From NCBI GenBank assembly GCA_949152475.1, contig OX424560.1, positions 39,749,719-39,813,718 of the forward strand: a stretch of DNA of 64,000 nucleotides, given 5' to 3'. Under the pieces are notes generated by a model that worked only from the letters and a program-made list of their open reading frames with translations, did not search any database and was not told where the DNA came from. Both the position numbers and the translations under genes were made by a program. This DNA comes from Terebella lapidaria. Its lineage: Eukaryota > Annelida > Polychaeta > Terebellida > Terebellidae. Positions 1-11,701 of this stretch are shown here, one piece after another (positions within the stretch are counted from its first letter, which is position 1; each line of letters starts with the position of its first letter).

Positions 1-163
1 AATGTCCTCGGTAACTGTATCGAGGTTGTACCACCTCCCAGAGACCTGGACCTGTCAATGGAAGTGAAACTTTCAAAAGCCACCAACAGTCAACACCACC
101 TGTACTGCCTACACTGGAAATTCAAATGTCTACACCATCCAACAACACATTACATGCTCAATT

Positions 164-998
164 AGAGCTGTCATCGTTTGGAATTCTCGTGTCGCGACGT
201 CGGCAAAAAAAAGTCGCGACATGTCGCCAAAATGTCGGCAAAATTTTGGGTACCAGTGAGGCAAGAAAACATAACGCACTGGTATTCCAATATGGCATTT
301 GTCAGAGGTGTTTGTTGTTATACACTTTCTAATCAATTCTGCAGCCATACATGTTGACACTTGGTCGTATTTAACTATTTTATCTGTCTAATTTCAGAAC
401 CTGAATATCGAATACCTGAATATCGCGCTGATACTGTACGGACTGAATTGTCTGGTTGAGGCCAGTTGCCTTTGAAGTTGGAAGTTTGAACGCAGCTGTG
501 CAGAAAAATGCTTATAAACAAAATCGATCATTCATTCCCATTTCCCGAAACTATTATTGTACGGAAATCATGAATAAATCTATGTGAAACTTGTTGTTTA
601 TGTAGAAACATGCGACACAACCGTGGGTTGTGTAAACTTGTGTATCGACAGTGGATCAACGGTGGTGTTGCATTATGGGTATTGTCTCCTCACTCTCCTG
701 ACTTCGAGGCCAAACAAAGCAAAAATTCCGTGATACTAAACAGTTTAACTCCCAGTAGAGCGCAACTGAAGATACAAATTATATCATGTTCGCAAAAGCG
801 TACACAAGTCAGAAACTAATACATTGCTCGGTAATGTCACTGAGTTGCCGTTCTACTGGTCATTTCCATGATGAATGGAGCCTTCGTGAGTATGTTTTCA
901 AATCTAATTATCAACCATGTCGGCAAAATTTGAGTCGACATGTCGTTTGAACTTGTGTGTCGTGACTTAACGACGTCACGACAAACGATGACAGCTCT
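164..998. mobile_element. Non-autonomous MULE-like DNA transposon
   Basis: The ends are inverted repeats: AGAGCTGTCATCGTTTG at 164-180 and its exact reverse complement at 982-998. Inside them follow diverged GTCGCGACGTCG-like segments. The element is flanked immediately by the same 10 bases, ATGCTCAATT, at 154-163 and 999-1008. A 9-10 bp target duplication with TIRs of this kind fits Mutator-like elements. The 835-bp interior has no transposase-like reading frame, so it is non-autonomous. It lies downstream of, and probably in an intron of, the minus-strand zinc-finger gene. Confidence 0.82.
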
Positions 999-1133
999 AT
1001 GCTCAATTGTGTGCTTCAAACTACCACAAAGTCAACGAAACCTAAATCAACTAGACATTATGAATAGGTCTATAAATTTACGAACAAGACATGGCATCAT
1101 TACCCCTACTCGCCCCCAAAGCCACTGACTTAC

Positions 1134-2894
1134 CTGCCACAGGTATGGACTGACATAATGTGCGTCCTCACAGTTCTCTGGCTTCAGCAAACACTTGTTG
1201 ACAAGAGCATCCTCACAAATGTACTTCTGGTGACCCTGGGGCGCGTAGCCGGTGTACACGTTAACCAGGGGCAACTCTGACTGTGCTGGTGTTTTAGCCA
1301 CTGGCTGTGAACCGGCCGCTGCAGACAAGTCCTCAGACTCCAGGTCGCTGTCATTGTCGGGACGATCTGACTCTGGGGCCGTGTCCTCGTCCTCTGAAGA
1401 AGACGGGGAGTGGTCTGGGTTTCCAGCAGGTTTCCCTGGTTTTAGCAGCTCTCCCGCATTCACATGCTGCTGGTCAATCTCCACTTGATAGCTGAGGATG
1501 CTCATCAACTCATCCTAGCAAAAGACAAATGTGGTATTGAAGGTATACTCCATGATGGGCAAAGGTATGCACATATCCATCTCTGTATTTCATGACATCG
1601 ATAAATTGATCTTCACGCTGTGTTGTGCAATTAATATCTTTAATTTAAACCTTTTTAATTCAATTACTTGTTTATAAATCAATTGTTGTAAATAAATAAG
1701 TTTTAGAGTGACCTCATCCTGTATCTCGAGTGCTGTCTTCAACATCTCCAGATCTCCGTCCTGCCAGGCTCGCATGTTCTCCATAGCAACAGCTCTGTCA
1801 GCCATAGCAACCACCTTCTTAGTCCCCCCCTTGTCATCTCCCACCACCCGTCTGCGATCCATGAACCTGAACATGTCTTCCCAATCCTCCGCTGAGTCTT
1901 GATTCGGGCGCAGGTCTCTGATTCGCCGGCGTATTGCTAAGGGGTCCTCCTGGACACGGTATCGAGGCCCCGCTCTCCGCACACCCATCACGTGTCGGAT
2001 TTCTTCCGCTGTGGACTTCTCCAGTTTGTAAGCTGCCAGCAGTCGCTTGGAATGTGGCGAATCAAAGGTGTGACTCTTTCCCCGGAAGCATTCATCTCCG
2101 TCATCTAGGACCAAACAAGCGTCCTGTAGATACTGGTCGCAAACGTGGAAATACGTACACTTGTCGTCCAGGTTGCAGGCGTTATGGTTGTATGCGTTAC
2201 AGACTTCTGGTAGCGACATTCGAAGCAGATGTCTGAGGTTGTCTTCATCAAACTGTGAGAATTGGAAGCCTTCGAGGACCGCTCTGTTGTGTTTGCTCTT
2301 CAAAAAGTGAAAATAATGAACACGGATTGAAAAATTCAAGCTTTACATAATGATATCTTAACACGTGGTGTATATCTCATGTGCATTGAATTCATATGTG
2401 TGATGACTACATATCCAAACCACAAAGTTTGTACTTCGAACCGTTGAAGAGATTGTAATCAAGGCAGCATCTATTGAATCAAGGTGAGTATATGATTACA
2501 GGTTTGGCAGATTACTAGTATGCTGTTACAATACCTGGAAGTGATGAGATTTTCTGCAGTTGATTCTGTCGTTACAGTAGCCCGCGATGAAGTCCTGACA
2601 GATGTGAACCCCGGTACACGCCTTCTCGTTACAGAACGAGCCTTTCACACCATAGTCTGTGCACACTTTGAAGTTCTCCAGCCTCGCCCCCACGAGACTC
2701 GCCTCTCCCTCCTCGCTCTCGAACACGATGAAATATTCGCTGTGTTTCTTGAGAAAAGCGACGGCGCTTGACGCAGATGGAAACTTGGTGTATAAAGCAT
2801 CATTTGGAAGTGGTAGGCGTGATTTTTGAAGTGTAACAAGGTAATCAAATATCTGTTTGGGGCTAACAGTCACAGGGTCAGAACATTCCGCCAT
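1134..2894 (-). CDS. PARP12/ZC3HAV1-like CCCH zinc-finger protein, 5' exons (partial)
   Basis: Three exons are seen, all joined in phase 0: 2894-2535 (120 codons from the ATG), 2297-1713 (195 codons, donor GAG|GTCACT) and 1514-1134 (127 codons, donor CAG|GTAAGT). Exon 1 has a winged-helix-like N-terminus and two CCCH fingers (about residues 77-118). Exon 2 opens with two more CCCH fingers, ending in VCDQYL..C..C..KSH. Exon 3 has an acidic Ser-rich linker, then a fifth CCCH finger and the start of a WWE-like domain (SPYLWQ). This order, four clustered fingers, a linker, a fifth finger and WWE, is that of ZAP/PARP13 and PARP12, which bind RNA and, in PARP12, mono-ADP-ribosylate proteins in antiviral and stress responses. 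The rest of WWE and any PARP catalytic domain lie beyond the left edge, so PARP12 versus catalytically dead ZAP type cannot be decided. The intron after exon 3 is at least 1.1 kb and holds the MULE-like insertion. Confidence 0.85.
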
Positions 2895-3563
2895 CCTTCA
2901 GGCAACATCCACTCTGAAAAATGAATATTGATTGAGAACCATTATTATTATGTATTAAGATATTCCTTGGGCTTCCAAGAGTACAAAAATTTGTAATCAT
3001 GGTAATGGTCACTCGTTACTTGGCAACCCAAATTTAACAAGTTACTTGTCCAAAAATATAGAGATAAATACTGTCCAAGGTAACACCATTTTTTTTCTGC
3101 AGTGCACATTTCATCAAATCTCAGTGTCGGGTTAAAATCCCCTCTAAATTCAACATTAGAAGTCATTTCACATGAAAATATCATTATATCATGACGAATA
3201 AAACAGTGTTTTGGGATACTCCAATTTTTCGAGTTTAGGTGATAATTTGACTGATATGGAGAGGCTGGGGTTCGATTAAAAGAGGTTGAAAAATATACTC
3301 TGGATAATCAGTTACAAGAACTGTAACCGTTTACACCCTATGACCAAACTAGATCCAGTACTCGTTGAAGCTTTAAAGATACTCTAGATATACAGCTGAG
3401 ACTGAGTGGCGCCAGAGTGACGCAGGTCTGCATTGCTCAGGGCCAGATATACAGCTGGCTTTGACGAAATGAACGACACAGAGGTATATTACAATTTTAT
3501 ATGCACCTACAAGCAATCGTTACTGCATATGAGCGCGCAATATAAATATTTCCTGGTAGGCTA
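2895..3563. other. Upstream region of the zinc-finger gene, no feature seen
   Basis: This is the presumed promoter and 5' leader of the minus-strand CCCH gene. I see no clear TATA box, RNA gene or credible reading frame. Confidence 0.4.
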
Positions 3564-3619
3564 GAGTAATTTCAGCCTGAGCGACGCGGAGCTCCGCGTC
3601 GCTCAGGCTGGAGTAATTT
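3564..3619. mobile_element. 38-bp perfect palindrome with 9-bp target-site duplications
   Basis: Positions 3573-3610 form a perfect palindrome with two 19-bp arms (CAGCCTGAGCGACGCGGAG and its reverse complement) and no spacer. It is flanked immediately on both sides by GAGTAATTT (3564-3572 and 3611-3619). A palindrome bracketed by an exact 9-bp repeat looks like a minimal transposon made only of its two terminal repeats. The GC-rich arms contrast with the AT-rich surroundings. Confidence 0.75.
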
Positions 3620-3994
3620 AAACACCTTCAGTGAGTGTTATCTGGTTATGAGTACAAACGAAACCATGCGAACCGGGATCTATCTCACCTTCGTACGGAA
3701 TCTGTACACCGTATATAATTATGTTTTTTCAGTCACTATAAATGTTAACAGATGGAAGCTGACAAATGGTCACGAATTATTGAACGCAATAAACGAAACA
3801 GGAAAATTTTGACAGTTCTTTTCAAACGCGAAACTAACGGAATTTCCGTCCCAAATTCCCAGTATCGTTATCTGGTTATGTCAGTTTCATCCGCCAGGTG
3901 GATGACAGGGCGGATCCAAACGTTGGAGTAGGCGGATCTATATAAGTCAAGCTGGCAGCTTGAACTCCCGAATCATAGGGAATTGCACAAAAAA

Positions 3995-4254
3995 GGGCCC
4001 ATGTAGCGTTTAAGGTGCGGTACGAGCACATTGGTGAGCTATAGTATATTTGAGTTGGTGCTAGGGGCCTCTCTAGCCAATGAGGGGGGTTAGATCACCA
4101 TGGTGAAAGTCAAATACCGCACCTTACTCCATGTAGCGCAGCTTACTATTTCTTCTAAATTCAATTAAGATTAAAAATGTGCCAGACGGATTAAATATGG
4201 TATACATTCAGTGGGTGAGTAGTATTAACAGAGTAAGGTGCGCTACTTGGGCCC
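3995..4254. mobile_element. 260-bp MITE with GGGCCC..TAGCG ends
   Basis: The left end reads GGGCCCATGTAGCG and the right end is the inverted form of GGGCCCAAGTAGCG. Both ends are flanked by AAAAAA, which may be the target duplication but is low complexity. The right-hand half has a related copy at about 57420-57516. Confidence 0.65.
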
Positions 4255-4260
4255 AAAAAA

Positions 4261-5365
4261 GGAAAACATAGTAGCTCCTGTTATTATGATTAATGGCATA
4301 ATAGAGTCCATAGAGCATGCAAACATAGATTATGGCTTCCAGGAATAGGCCCGGGGAATGTTTAATGAAAATGCAGCTACCATAGGCCCAGATCTATATA
4401 GGCAGTAAACTGTGGTACAAAATAGCGAATCGAGTCTGCCAAAAGGTTTCAGTTGATACCTGAAACCTGAAAAACTTGTAGCAGACGCGGGAAATTTACT
4501 TATCAAACTGAGTGTATGTGCAGGCATTGAGAATACCTAACCTATACGAAACACAGAAAGCGTACTGATTACGGATATAGCATTGGCGGATATATCCGTA
4601 TATAATGACTTTGGAAATCAGATTTTGGTTTGATTGCCCAGTGTTTTCTGTTCATTCGGCATGATGACTTTGTTGAATTACAAATATTGAAAGTCAGTCC
4701 AACATTTCAGCATAGTAAACACACCTAGAAAGATATAGTACAAAGAGCCTAACTACACGTCCGTGCCTAAATTAGTTCGGTATATTGTGGAGTCTGAGCT
4801 TCACACATACATGTGCAATGTGACTGTTGCTTTGCAGAAGGTATCCGAAAAAAATAAATGTAATTTCAAGTTGCCAAAGCAGCTGTTTTTCATTGATTTT
4901 TATTTTTTCATGGACATTGCTAGTTACGTGTAGCTGCTGCTTTGCAACACGTGTGACTCATTGCAATGCAGTGCTCGTAAATTCCCAATAAATCTGCAGT
5001 GTAGGCCTACCTGCGAATTATGACAGGATGTTAATTACTTATTGAACACACCTCGTGATTTGTTGTGTGCAGAAATTAACCTACCACATACATACACTAG
5101 TAGCGCACGACATATATGAAAATATATGTATGTTCCTGTTGCAAACGATTTTTTTTCAAAAAAATCATTTCTATAATATTGCTTCAAAGCCTTCCATCAA
5201 ATTCCTCTGATTCGGGAGTTCAACCTCCAATTCCGGCATTCAACCTCACATTCTGGCGATCGCCTTTCTCAGTGTGCTGTCAGTGATTCAGTGATTCAGT
5301 GGAGACGGGGAATGTTGACACGCAAGTTGCATTAACGTGCTGCTGACAAAAACAAGTAACACAGC
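4261..5365. other. Intergenic, no supported feature
   Basis: AT-rich sequence. The short reading frame at 4330-4527 has no recognisable features. I see no RNA gene or repeat with defined ends. Confidence 0.4.
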
Positions 5366-5367
5366 TA

Positions 5368-5580
5368 TACTATGATTTTTCTAACTTGTTTACACCGGTT
5401 TTTGACGATATATTTGCGATGCTAAATGATATCGTTCTATAACTTGGCATACTTCACCTGAGAGTCGAACGGCAATTGTCTATTTACTCATGTCATTTTG
5501 TGGTATGAAAATGGCATATATTCATATTACAGAACGGCAATGCCACTCTCCTTGTATGTTTTATACTGTATGTATGGTGC
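5368..5580 (+). mobile_element. Partial copy of the TACTCTGATTTTT TIR element
   Basis: It begins TACTATGATTTTTCTAAC after a TA and runs through GTTTACACCGGTTTTTGACGATAT and ACTTGGCATACTTCACCTG. These match the right terminal region, reverse-complemented, of the complete element at 61273-61915. A matching right end is not clear here. Confidence 0.5.
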
Positions 5581-5654
5581 ATGAGTGAGGTATTGCAATC
5601 CCATAGAGAGTATGCGAAGAAATACTTTGTTCAGCATTTAAACCACTATTATAT

Positions 5655-5800
5655 ATTGGCGCTGGGAGGGAGGTAAACGGTTGGATTCCGCAGGCGTCTC
5701 TCTGTCATAACGTTTGTCTACAGGTGGATTATGGTTCGTATGGTACAACACATGTCGTGATTGTGAAAGAGAGATCAACCGATCTCCTGTACAAGCATCA
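5655..5800 (+). repeat. Dispersed repeat W, uninterrupted copy
   Basis: The segment from GGCGCTGGGAGGGAGG through CATAACGTTTGTCTACAGGT to GGTTCGTATGGTAC matches the sequence flanking the NotI-palindrome element at 19855-19939 and 21180-21250. Here the two flanks are contiguous, so this copy records the site before that insertion. Confidence 0.7.
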
Positions 5801-5818
5801 CAATATCAAAACTTAAAG

Positions 5819-7894
5819 CTCATGGTCCTTTCACCTCACAATCACACTAGCTTGTTGACGGTCCATTCACCTGACAATCACACTAGCTTGTTGATGGTCC
5901 ATTCACCTGACAATCACACTAGCTTGTTGATGGTCCATTCACCTGACAATCACACTAGCTTGTTGATGGTCCATTGACCTGACAATTACACTAGCTTGTT
6001 GACGGTAAATTCACCTGACAATCACACTAGCTTGTTGATGGTCCATTCACCTGACAATCACACTACCTTGTTGACGGTCCATTGACCTGACAATCACACT
6101 AGCTTTTTGATGGTCCGTTGACCTGACAATCACACTAGCTTGTTGATGGCCAATTCACCAGACAATCACACTAGCTTGTTGATGGTCCATTCACCAGACA
6201 ATCACACTAGCTTGTTGATAGCCCATTCACCTGACAATCATACTAGCTTGTTGACGGTCCATTGACCTGACAATCACACTAGCTTGTTGACGGTCCATTT
6301 ACCTGAAAATCACACTGGCTTGTTGATAGTCCATTTACCTGACAATTACACTAGCTTGTTGAAGGTCCGTTCACCTGACAATCACACTAGCTTGTTGACG
6401 GTCCATTCACCTGACAATCACACTAACTTTTGTAGATGGTCCGTTCACCTGACAATCACACTAGCTAGTACACCTGACAATCACACTAGCTAGTTGATGG
6501 TCCATTCACCTGACAATCACACTAGTTTGTTGATGGTCCATTCACCAGACAATCACACTAGCTTGTTGATGGTCCATTCACCTGACAATCACACTACTTT
6601 GTTGATGGCCCATTCACCTGACAATCACACTAGCTTGTTGACGGTCCATTTACCTGAAAATCACACTGGCTTGTTGATAGTCCATTTACCTGACAATTAC
6701 ACTAGCTTGTTGAAGGTCCGTTCACCTGACAATCACACTAGCTTGTTGACGGTCCATTCACCTGACAATCACACTAACTTTTGTAGATGGTCCGTTCACC
6801 TGACAATCACACTAGCTTGTTGATGGTCCATTCACCTGACAATCACACTAGCTTGTTGATGGTCCATTCACCTGACAATCACACCAACTTTTGTAGATGG
6901 TCCGTTCACCTGACAATAACACTAGCTTGTTGATGGTCCATTCACCTGACAATCACACTAGCTTGTTGATGGTCCATTCACCTGACAATCACACTAACTT
7001 TTGTAGATGGTCCGTTCACCTGACAATCACACTAGCTTGTTGGTGGTCCATTCACCTGACAATCACACTAACTTTTGTAGATGGTCCGTTCACCTGACAA
7101 TCACACTGGCTTGTTGATGGTTCATTCACCTGACAATCACACTAACTTTTGTAGATGGTCCGTTCACCTGACAATCACACTAGCTTGTTGATGGTTCATT
7201 CACCTGACAATCACACTAGCTTGTTGATGGTCCGTTCACCTGACAAGCACACTAGCTTGTTGATGGTTCATTCACCTGACAATCACACTAGCTTGTTGAT
7301 GGTCCATTCACCTGACAATCACACTAGCTAGTTGATGGTCCATTCACCCGACAATCACACTAGCTTGTTGATGGTCCATTCACCTGACAATCACACTAGC
7401 TTGTTGATTGTCCATTCACCCGACAATCACACTAGCTTGTTGATGGTCCATTCACCTGACAATCACACTAGCTTGTTGATTGTCCATTCACCTGACAATC
7501 ACACTAGCTTGTTGATGGTCCATTCACCCGACAATCACACTAGCTTGTTGATGGTCCATCCACCTGACAATCACACTAGCTTGTTGATGGTCCATTCACC
7601 CGACAATCACACTAGCTTGTTGATGGTCCATTCACCTGACAATCACACTAGCTTGTTGATGGTCCATTCACCCGACAATCACACTAGCTTGTTGATGGTC
7701 CATTCACCTGACAATCACACTAGCTTGTTGATTGTCCATTCACTTGACAATCACACTAGCTTGTTGATGGTCCATTCACCTGACAATCACACTGGCTTGT
7801 TGATGGTCCATTCATCTGACAATCACACTAGCTTGTTGATGGTCCATTGAACTGACAATCACACTAGGTTGTTGATTGTCCATCACACTAGCTT
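5819..7894. repeat. 36-bp minisatellite, about 57 units
   Basis: The unit is a variant of TTGTTGATGGTCCATTCACC followed by TGACAATCACACTAGC, 36 bp. Because 36 is a multiple of three, long stretches stay open and would read LLMVHSPDNHTS. In-frame stops interrupt them repeatedly, so I treat the array as non-coding. A variant segment with CTAACTTTTGTAGATGGTCC recurs between about 6420 and 7170, giving higher-order units, while 7330-7850 is the most homogeneous part. Confidence 0.93.
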
Positions 7895-8067
7895 GTACAC
7901 AAGCATTAGTTTTTCACATTCGTTTGTTGCCCACGCATAGGCCTACTGTGTAAAAAAAAAAATACATAGCGGAAACAAAGCCATAGGTTATCGATCACAT
8001 AATAAATCCTGTATATCGGAAAAACAGTCGACTGACACACCAGACATGTATTCAATTTATTCCAGCC

Positions 8068-9393
8068 ATGGACAGTACACATTGCAAACAGACATTTGTG
8101 ATTCTATTTCTATTACTTTTTTTTGCAATCAGCACGTTAATAAAACTTGACATGTCGACATTCGCCGCCTCCTCAGTATCACTGACAGAGGGTTCTCAGA
8201 CCAACAGTGCCCGGAGGCTATACATTCAACCAGTCGGCCTAGACCCAGTCCCGGGGAATGGTCCAGGTGACTTCAATACCAGCGCGTCCTGCACATTGGA
8301 TACATTTCGTGACTTCTACAGAACGCATCACTATTTCCCTGGCAACGGCCGCTGGGTGCCACTTGATGACTATCACGTTAGGTTTCAGCCAGACTTCTGC
8401 AACTTCAGCGATAAACCACTCGGCGATGACATCATCACCCAGTGTATCCAAGTCGCTAATCTGGCGTCTATACTCATCCTGGGCGACTCCAACTCGGGGC
8501 GGTATTTCCACAGCCTTCTCGGTATCCTTGGTAACGTCTCCGCCAGCGCCCGCCACCGCCGCGGCCGCAAGAAACCCGCCTGTCGTGTCGTGTATCAGGA
8601 AGAGACTCCAGACGGTTGGTTTCCGAACGCCTCTCACTACAAGCGCGGGGATGGGATCCTAGATGGCGCCATTCGCACGCACTACCGACACTGTGGTAAT
8701 TGTATCGGCAAAGTGGCCGAGTGTCGCTATCAGCTCCCGGACACAGGGGAACACACGCTGAGGGTCGAGCGCTACTCCCTGACTAGTCTCGTGGATACGT
8801 CAGTCAGTCTCCTAGTTCCTAAAGACATGAAGAACTACCACCATGAGTACTGGGCACCCACGTCCGCCGAGTTTCTCTTCCGCTACTACCTCCGAGATCG
8901 GTACCCCGGTCTCATCTTCTTCTTTGTTCCGTTCGCTCACATCAAACAAGGCTCGAACACGGTGGAGCGGATCCGCGGGGACATGGAGTACTTTCACTTC
9001 CTGGCCCGGACGTGGCTGCCAGCGAGCACCAAACTTTTCTACCTCACAGCGCCGGCGGAGCACGACGACAAGAAAAAAGGCGAGTGGAATGGCAAGCTCT
9101 TCCAAGGTATGCTGGCCACGGAGAAATTAGACCGCCTGAATCGGATGATGTACGAGGTACTGGCAGCGGACCTAGAGAATGGAACGGTGTATGGCTCCCT
9201 GGACCTGGTGGCTCTAGGCAAGGACAGGGGACACTGGTCAGAGGATGGGATACATATGCAGGAGGCTTGGTACCGAGCTATAGACTCTTTGCTGCTGGAG
9301 ACGGTCTGTAACAGTGTCCGCCAGCTCAGTGACGGCCGAAGTCAAAGCCCTGGGGGACACGTCGAGATCAAAACACAAGGGACGGGGCTTTAG
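8068..9393 (+). CDS. NXPE / PC-esterase-domain type II membrane protein
   Basis: An intronless 441-residue protein starting at an ATG in strong Kozak context (CAGCCATGG). Residues 9-26 form one hydrophobic segment, a likely signal anchor for a Golgi-type lumenal protein. The lumenal part has the SGNH-like signature of the NXPE C-terminal/PC-esterase family. The nucleophile block LILGDSNSGR puts Ser at residue 141, and the C-terminal block WSEDGIH supplies Asp393 and His396. A TFRDFY..HHYFPGNGRW segment lies before the esterase block. Members of this fold transfer or remove acyl groups on glycans, and I infer such a role here. The substrate is unknown. Length matches a short NXPE C-terminal protein without an obvious neurexophilin domain. 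An AATAAA lies 148 bp after the stop. Intronless structure could mean an old retrocopy or simply this subfamily's gene structure. Confidence 0.82.
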   Translation: MDSTHCKQTFVILFLLLFFAISTLIKLDMSTFAASSVSLTEGSQTNSARRLYIQPVGLDPVPGNGPGDFNTSASCTLDTFRDFYRTHHYFPGNGRWVPLDDYHVRFQPDFCNFSDKPLGDDIITQCIQVANLASILILGDSNSGRYFHSLLGILGNVSASARHRRGRKKPACRVVYQEETPDGWFPNASHYKRGDGILDGAIRTHYRHCGNCIGKVAECRYQLPDTGEHTLRVERYSLTSLVDTSVSLLVPKDMKNYHHEYWAPTSAEFLFRYYLRDRYPGLIFFFVPFAHIKQGSNTVERIRGDMEYFHFLARTWLPASTKLFYLTAPAEHDDKKKGEWNGKLFQGMLATEKLDRLNRMMYEVLAADLENGTVYGSLDLVALGKDRGHWSEDGIHMQEAWYRAIDSLLLETVCNSVRQLSDGRSQSPGGHVEIKTQGTGL

Positions 9394-9540
9394 ATCTAAT
9401 GTTTGTTTAGTGCCATTGAACTCGTACTGTTTATCGTTTATACGTATTGTTTCCCTTGTACTAGTATGTTATATATTGTAGGTTAGATTAAGGTCGACCG
9501 AGACGCCTAAGGATGTTGCTTGTTATAGATGCATATAGGA

Positions 9541-9546
9541 AATAAA
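9541..9546 (+). promoter_or_regulatory. Polyadenylation signal AATAAA of the NXPE-like gene
   Basis: The first AATAAA downstream of the stop codon at 9393, in an AT-rich 3' untranslated context. Confidence 0.55.
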
Positions 9547-9664
9547 TTTTAGAATTGATACTTGCATAATGAGAAGTATTCACGGCCATTATGAATGTAG
9601 AATGCACAAATGGGAAGACATTTTTTTTCTCATGGGATAATAGTCCTATATTACTGCTACGGTA

Positions 9665-9701
9665 GGTGTCTCGTTGAACCTGAACAAGTTCAGGTATATC
9701 G
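9665..9701. mobile_element. Very short TA-flanked hairpin element, TGTCTCG family
   Basis: The sequence between two TA dinucleotides begins GGTGTCTCGTTGAACCTGAA and closes with its imperfect inverse ending TCGAGACA. Related fragments with GACCGAGAC(G/A)C occur at about 9497-9509 and 9723-9733, and a longer relative lies at 13221-13287. Confidence 0.5.
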
Positions 9702-9739
9702 AGACATAACCATAAGGCTGACTGACCGAGACACAACTT

Positions 9740-11690
9740 GCAAATTCAAAATAATTCGTCAATCAATTCGTTTCTACATTTCGATTTCCTTTGCTTTCAA
9801 TTTCATGAAAAAGACTTTTAGAAAAGACGAATTTAAGGTCCAGCATAATTCTATCAATACCATGCATGGCGCTATTTGAAATGTTGAAGAGCAAAAATTA
9901 TTCACCCACATGTCGCCTTGTCAGCCTTGATGATTTGGACAGCGTATAGGCCTACCTATATTAACGTGCAATGAAAATACGCACGTCTAATAAACAATGA
10001 GGTGTTTGCAGTAAGTTTAAACACGCTGACGCACGCTGGTATATATGTCAGAAATACATTATTGAGAGAGATCACAATGTCTCTAGTATATTTCTGATGT
10101 TGTAGGACCGCGAGTCTATCGACGTATTTTGTGCTTGTTCGTTTGCCAGTTTTACGGCTCATATACATGTTCCCCACATGTTACGTGTGAGTTATACACT
10201 AAGACGTCGAGATATGCCTACGTACAGAAAAACAACAGGTAGAGCTCAGGGTTTATCTGGAACATTAAATCGTATACGGCAGATTTTTTGGTGGTCTTGA
10301 ATTTGACCTTAGATGCCCTCGATAATTCTGGAGGTCAAATCATATATGAAATGTAAGAATTTAACTTTGCATACACAAAGGCTGCAATCACATGACCTTG
10401 AGTGGTGAACATGACCTTATGTGGTGAATCTCAAGCAATGTCCACATCAAGGCTAAAAGATGCACATTTGCTTCTGCATACACAACAGTAGTAGATATAA
10501 ATTAGGTTTTTGTTGGAAGTCATTATATGGGGGTTATTGGAAAATAAATTACTTACTTACTTACTTACTAACGTTTGGCGACCTTGCTCTTTATCTAGGA
10601 TGATTTTGAGTGCTAAAACCGAAAATTATGTCTGCAATATAATTCTTACATTGATCTTCGAAGACACAACACTTGAAGACATAGCTTATGTTTGTATTAT
10701 GGACTATAGGAAGTGACATATGGTGACTCTTTCAGTGACCATGAACTTGACGTTCCATGACCGTGATATCCATCATTGATGAATCTTCCCCTCCTCAAGT
10801 TCCGCCATTGCACCATTCATTCTGTCCTCATGTGCACAAACTGGTTCAGCTTTTTCTCTTGTGAGACAACATGTCTAAAACAAGAAAATGCAGCTAACTG
10901 CGGAAGACGACATTAGAGCTCGAGCACACCATCAGCACCACGAGACCTGAATATATCTTACACAACCCCCCCCCCCTCTTACAAAAAAAAAGAAAATTGA
11001 AACATATCATGTCCCACATGATTCCAATTCATTTCCGTATATTATGATGAAACACATAGGCCTACTTCAATCATATTCCTAATGAGTAAACATTTATTTT
11101 GAACTCAATGAAACAGATACGCCTGATAAAATGATATTGGACATCAATAAAATATCCTTAGAATATTGGAAACTATGAGGAATATCTGCGTCTGATATCA
11201 TGATATAGATAACACATGCATAGGCCTACTGAGCAAATTAAAAGACCAGTTTAAAATAAAAAGGTTTCGCAACCCAGCATGGAACACCTTGTCATGTGAT
11301 ATTAAATATGTCCAATTACGGTAAATGTAGTCGTGGTACCGCAGACGAATCGGTGTGTTTACTTCATGACGCCAAAGAAGGCCACACGCAAGGTTACATG
11401 TACATGCATGCACAAAATGCTGCACAGAAAATTGTGCGTTCCAAAGTACGCGTCATTGCGGTAAAATTTGCTTTGCATTCTGGGAACGTGAATTTCCATC
11501 GGCTCCGCCATTTTGACGTTTTCCAGACGAGCTGACCATTTTGCGTAATTTTCTCAAACCTAACACATCGATTTATGCACTATATATCTGTGGAATATTC
11601 AAAGCTTGCCATCAAATCGAGAGATTTTATGTCAAGGACGAAGAAAATCCTCATTTCAAGTAGGTGTACAAAGGTTTACATGCGAAAACG
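9740..11690. other. Intergenic, microsatellite only
   Basis: No credible gene. A short (CTTA)n run sits at about 10547-10570 after GGAAAATAAATTA and could be the 3' tail of a retroposon, but no body was recognised. Runs of C (10969-10977) and A occur. The reading frame at 11296-11535 has no family features. Confidence 0.4.
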
Positions 11691-11701
11691 GGCGTCGATA
11701 G

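Noticed and set aside
1-125. Possible WWE exon of the zinc-finger gene at the left edge
   Set aside because: No minus-strand acceptor here gives an open frame in the required phase 0.
5714-7850. Several plus-strand frames reading SPDNHTSLLMVH
   Set aside because: They are produced by the 36-bp minisatellite and broken by recurring stops; no start, splice or flanking domain supports a protein.
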